From Inia geoffrensis (taxonomy: Eukaryota; Chordata; Mammalia; Artiodactyla; Iniidae), in assembly GCA_036417435.1 (NCBI GenBank), contig CM070907.1, forward strand, positions 56,404,001 to 56,468,000: DNA of 64,000 nt. The letters are read 5' to 3'. The notes beneath the pieces are model-generated. The model made no database searches and had not been told where the DNA came from. It worked only from the letters and a program-made list of their open reading frames with translations. Shown piece after piece: positions 60,785 through 64,000 of the stretch. The translations under genes and the position numbers were made by a program. Numbering within the stretch: position 1 is the first letter of the stretch; every line of letters starts with the position of its first letter.

Positions 60785-62494
60785 TTCTCTATTTTCCATT
60801 CATTGGAAAACTTTATTAAGTGCCTGATAGAAGCCAAGGGCTTCGCTGGGCGCCAAGTAGATTCAGGTGTCAGATCAGGTCACAGCCCGCTAGGCTAGCA
60901 GGAGAGATAGACAAGTCAGTGGGCAGCGAGACGTGTGCTTCTGTTTTTTGTTTTTTTTTTTTCAGAGAGAGAGAAGGAATTATATATATATGAAGGCCCA
61001 GAGGTGAGAGGGCAACACATTGAACATTTGAGTTGCTAAATTCAAATGCTGGGCTCAGAAGGCGAGGGGAACAGCACAAGATCAGGCTGTGAGGTTGGCA
61101 GGAGCAAACAGCTGGGCCTCCCGGACCAGGTTAGGGAGTTCGCATTTCACCCTCTGGACAATGGGAGCTACTGAAAGGTGTTAAGCAAGAGGCGATTTTA
61201 TCTGAAAGTCACTGCATTGCTGAAAGAGCATCCCCTGTATCGTGGAGAGGGGACTGAAGGGGGCCCAAGGCAGAAGCTGGGGGCTGCATGGAGGCAGTGT
61301 TGCTGAGATTACACAGGAGGAAAATAATGGTTCCTGAGACTAGAGCAGCGACAGTGGAGACTGAGAGAAGAGGACGGTTTGGAGAGACGCTCAAGAGGTG
61401 AGACCTGGTGACTGACGGGCTTCGGGGGTGAGCAAGAGGCAGTGCTGGTGGAGGCGGCGAAACTCCTAGCATCTCTCCCAGCCTCGATGCAAATGTGTGG
61501 ACACCCAGCTCTGCCTTCTGGGTGAGAGGGGGTGGTTTCAGATCACCCGCCAAGCTGCCATTAGCAGAGAATTCTCTCTACCACATGGGTGGATTTCTTT
61601 AGGGCTGAAAATTACATTACAGCTCCCAGCTTCCCAAAGTGCAAAAAAGAAATTCCACCAGGCCACAACTTTTTGGTCTCATTATCCCAAAGCACTTTTT
61701 ACAGGCACCCAATAGAATAGCTTAAAATAGATGACTAACCCAGGGATTAGAGGATACCGCCCAAAGCGGGGGACAGGGAAAGCCAGTCTGTGTGCTCTGC
61801 AGGCAGAGAACAGTCGAAGCACATGTGTTCCTCTGTAGGTTGGAATTCTGCCTCTCCTGCTTACCAGCTGTGTGACTTTGGGCAAACTTCCTCACCACCC
61901 TGGGGGCATGGATCCTGCTCTGGTCATCTCTGTTGTATCCCCAGCACTTACTACAGGTGTTTAAAACATGACTGCTACATAAATAAATGAAAGAAAATTG
62001 AATGAATGAATTGACAAATGAATCAAGGGGACGAAACCGAACGACAGTCCATAAAAGGCAGAAGACCATTATCTTCACTCAATTCAATTAAACAGTGTGG
62101 TACGGCGGGAGGGTGGTGAGGCTCAGAGGCTGTAGCTCAAGTCCCAGAACTGCGCCTAAGAATGACTCTGGGTGAGCTCCTGTGCTTCATCGCTCTGAGG
62201 CCCCGTCTCCTCAACACGGACATACTCCCTCACTTCTGTCTCCATGGGTTTACAACGCAGACGCTGCCCACCGGAATACTGCATATGCATTGGTTAGACT
62301 GGGTGCCCTACGCACACAGGCAGCACTCTTAAGCCTCCTTTCTAGCCCTGGGATGTGGTGGCCTCAGGCAAGCTACCTGACCTCCCTGAAGCCCAGATTT
62401 TTTCTAATAAATTAGGGCCCCAAATCCCTTGTCCTTCTCTCCCAACTTCTACATGGTATGCAAGACCTTTTACGCTATGCCCTCCTTGAGGGCA

Positions 62495-62890
62495 GCACAG
62501 TGGTAAAGAGTATGGGCTCCAGAGCAGGACTGTCTGAGGCGAAATCCTGGCTCTGAAACTTACTACTGTGTGACCTCGGGCAGGTTACTTAAACTCTCTG
62601 GCCCCAGCTTCCCACATCTTTTACAAGTGGATTCTTTTTTTTTTTTTTTAATTTTTTTGGCCACACCACCGGGCATGTGTGATCTTAGTTCCCCAAACAG
62701 GGATCGAAACTGCGCCCCCTGCAGTGGGAGCGTGGGGTCTTAACCACTGGACTGCCGGGGAAGTTCCACAAGTGGATTCTAAGACTGTTACTTAAGTATT
62801 TTTTTTTACATAAGTGAAAAAACATAGTGTATGTTCCCCAGTCTAGCAGAGAACCTGACACATAGTAAGTACTTAATAAAGGTAGTTCCC
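62495..62890 (+). repeat. MIR split by a SINE
   Basis: 'agtatgggctccagagcagg', 'gtgtgacctcgggcaggtta' and 'cttaaactctctggcc' before the SINE at 62636-62767; 'gagaacctgacacatagtaa' after it. Confidence 0.83.
62636..62767 (-). mobile_element. Older tRNA-derived SINE inserted in a MIR
   Basis: Copy on the minus strand ending ctgccggggaagttcc, with perfect 13-bp TSD acaagtggattct at 62623-62635 and 62768-62780. The host sequence on both sides is one MIR element, so the order of insertion is clear. Confidence 0.92.
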
Positions 62891-62989
62891 CTTCCCGACC
62901 CTGACCCTAGAACACGGCTCACCAAAGTGTAGGGCTGCATCCTGAGACGTGGAGGAAAGGCCTCCTCTCACTCCAGCTCTGTCCTGGGT

Positions 62990-63320
62990 CCTACCTTGTG
63001 GCTCCTGTCCCAGCTTCCAGACATACCAGCTAACTGCCTCGCCAAGCACCTGTTTTCTCCTGCAGTCGGCGGGCTCCATCACACATTCTCGGGCTGCCCC
63101 TGTCAGACATTGCTTAAGCACATAATTACAGCCCAAGCTGAGGGTTATTTGCATTCTGCTATTGATGTTAGCTGCTGCATCCATAACTCTGCAGAAATGC
63201 TCCATTATTCAATCCCGGCGGCGAGCAGGGACGCTGACCATTAAATCAGCTAGCACAATTGAAGGGCTGTGAAAAGTCATGGCTAATTTGAAATTTTATT
63301 AGCTCTTGCCTGCTCTTGTT
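62990..63320. promoter_or_regulatory. Candidate conserved regulatory element
   Basis: A repeat-free stretch with the octamer ATTTGCAT (63147-63154, POU site), TAATTA (63124-63129) and the AT-rich segments ggctaatttgaaat and ccattaaatcagc. Its look is that of a deeply conserved intronic enhancer, but conservation cannot be tested here. Confidence 0.4.
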
Positions 63321-63479
63321 TACCACCGAAGCGGTCCCTGGAAACCAGTCTTTACCTCTTTATAAACACTCGGCTCTGTGGCACCTTGGAAGAACTGCTT
63401 CCTGTTCTCTGGTCCTGGTTGGAAGGATAGCCAGGAATGATTGCTAGTATTATTAATTTTTGTATTAAATGATGATGAT

Positions 63480-63710
63480 GATAATTACAGCTGCCACCTA
63501 CTGAGTGCCAGGCACTGTGCTAAATGCTTTACAAGGAATCTTTTCAAGGAATGTGTCATTGAATCGTCCCAACTCTACGAAGCAGCCACTGTCGCCACCA
63601 TCACCCCCATTTCAGAGAGAAGGAACCAGAGGTTCCAAGTGGTAAAGTAACTTGGTCAAGGTCACACAGTCAGTGACGAAGGTGACTCAGAATTTAAACT
63701 CAGTTCTTTC
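63480..63710 (-). repeat. MIR
   Basis: On the plus strand: 'ctactgagtgccaggcactg', 'tgctaaatgctttacaagg' and 'aaggtcacacagtcagtgac'. Minus orientation. Confidence 0.8.
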
Positions 63711-64000
63711 TGAAAAAGAAAAGGTTCTCTGATCCTGAAGAGACTTTTAGGAATTATTTCTTGAGTGGGAAACATGAATCTACAAGTGTTGCTGAAATGT
63801 TACCCTTCTGTGCTCTTTCAGTGGCCTGGGTGACCTCCACCACTGCACTCATCTCCCCATACTGTAATTCTCATTCTCTCTGTCTCTCTCCCCACACAAT
63901 GAGCTCTTGGAGAAGAGCTGCTGCCTGCCTACATCTCCCTACGTTGACTCTCCCCTATCATTCATTTGGCAAATATTTGCTGAGTCGTAAATGTGGGCTA

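Larger units (their letters stand above)
1..64000 (-). other. TENM4: TENM4 gene, internal part (partial at both ends)
   Basis: The whole window appears to lie inside one teneurin gene read from high to low coordinates. Ten exons splice in frame over about 55.6 kb, and no start codon, stop codon, promoter or poly(A) site of the gene is present. The spliced protein contains recognisable teneurin landmarks: DPDCC, the [18 protein letters not shown] segment, [21 protein letters not shown] propeller blades, [12 protein letters not shown] and NGWTTFYE. Paralogue choice rests on residues such as [36 protein letters not shown] and [16 protein letters not shown], which I recall as teneurin-4 rather than teneurin-1, -2 or -3. 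Teneurins are type II single-pass cell-surface proteins of about 2,700-2,800 residues that act in synaptic adhesion and axon guidance. The family assignment is very secure; the paralogue is strong but from memory. Confidence 0.9.
60705..64000 (-). other. TENM4: Intron upstream of the 60704 exon (partial)
   Basis: Contents: MIR 61840-62000 (partial) and MIR about 62495-62890, the latter split by an older tRNA-derived SINE 62636-62767; repeat-free candidate regulatory stretch 62990-63320; MIR in minus orientation 63480-63710; L2-like tail about 63830-63990. 60900-61800 shows only a short T-run and (TA)n near 60950-60990. No further exon was found up to 64000. Confidence 0.75.

Noticed and set aside
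1..64000. A microRNA of the TENM4 locus (miR-708 is hosted by this gene in mammals)
   Set aside because: I looked for its mature sequence on both strands and did not see it; it lies in an early intron outside this window.
1..64000. CRISPR arrays, operons, phage or bacterial mobile elements
   Set aside because: The sequence is plainly mammalian intron and exon; repeats are dispersed SINE, LINE and hAT copies.

Overview
This is a piece of mammalian nuclear DNA, most probably from a cetacean (whale or dolphin). Eleven near-identical tRNA-derived SINEs are scattered through it. Each has an internal RNA polymerase III promoter, an A- or T-rich tail and usually clean target-site duplications (TSDs), and they match the CHR-type SINEs of cetaceans and hippos. 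Around them lie older layers common to mammals or placentals (MIR, L2, MER5-type hAT elements, decayed L1). I see no bacterial, plasmid, phage or CRISPR features.

The only protein-coding gene I can support is an internal part of a teneurin gene on the minus strand, best matched to TENM4 (teneurin-4, ODZ4). Ten exons, all with GT-AG splice sites, join in frame in this order: 60704-60488, 40538-40419, 35362-35101, 32340-32073, 29416-29273, 26387-26138, 23745-23725 (a 21-nt microexon), 16266-16034, 11873-11719 and 5953-5076. Together they give 2,548 nt, about 849 codons. They encode the end of the cysteine-rich region, the transthyretin-like and fibronectin-plug-like domains, the six-bladed NHL beta-propeller, and the start of the YD shell. 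The first and last exons of the gene lie outside the window.

The microexon encodes the seven-residue insert RNKDFRH in the propeller. It corresponds to the teneurin splice site B insert that tunes adhesion and latrophilin binding. Its flanks carry a long pyrimidine tract, a CTAAC-type branch-point candidate, a UGC close to the 3' splice site and a TGCATG (Rbfox motif) about 45 nt downstream. Skipping it also keeps the frame.

The rest is intron. Other notable structures are: a 58-bp inverted duplication (9091-9148 and 9253-9310) that would fold into a long RNA hairpin; a truncated young L1 (about 40908-41351) flanked by a 44-bp duplication; a 30-bp direct repeat on either side of the 60488-60704 exon; an insertion that looks like a bare poly(A) tract with its own target-site duplication (35468-35510); and several repeat-free stretches with homeodomain or POU octamer motifs that are candidate enhancers. 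I see no undescribed biological system. The most interesting points are the microexon with its regulatory context and the inverted duplication.
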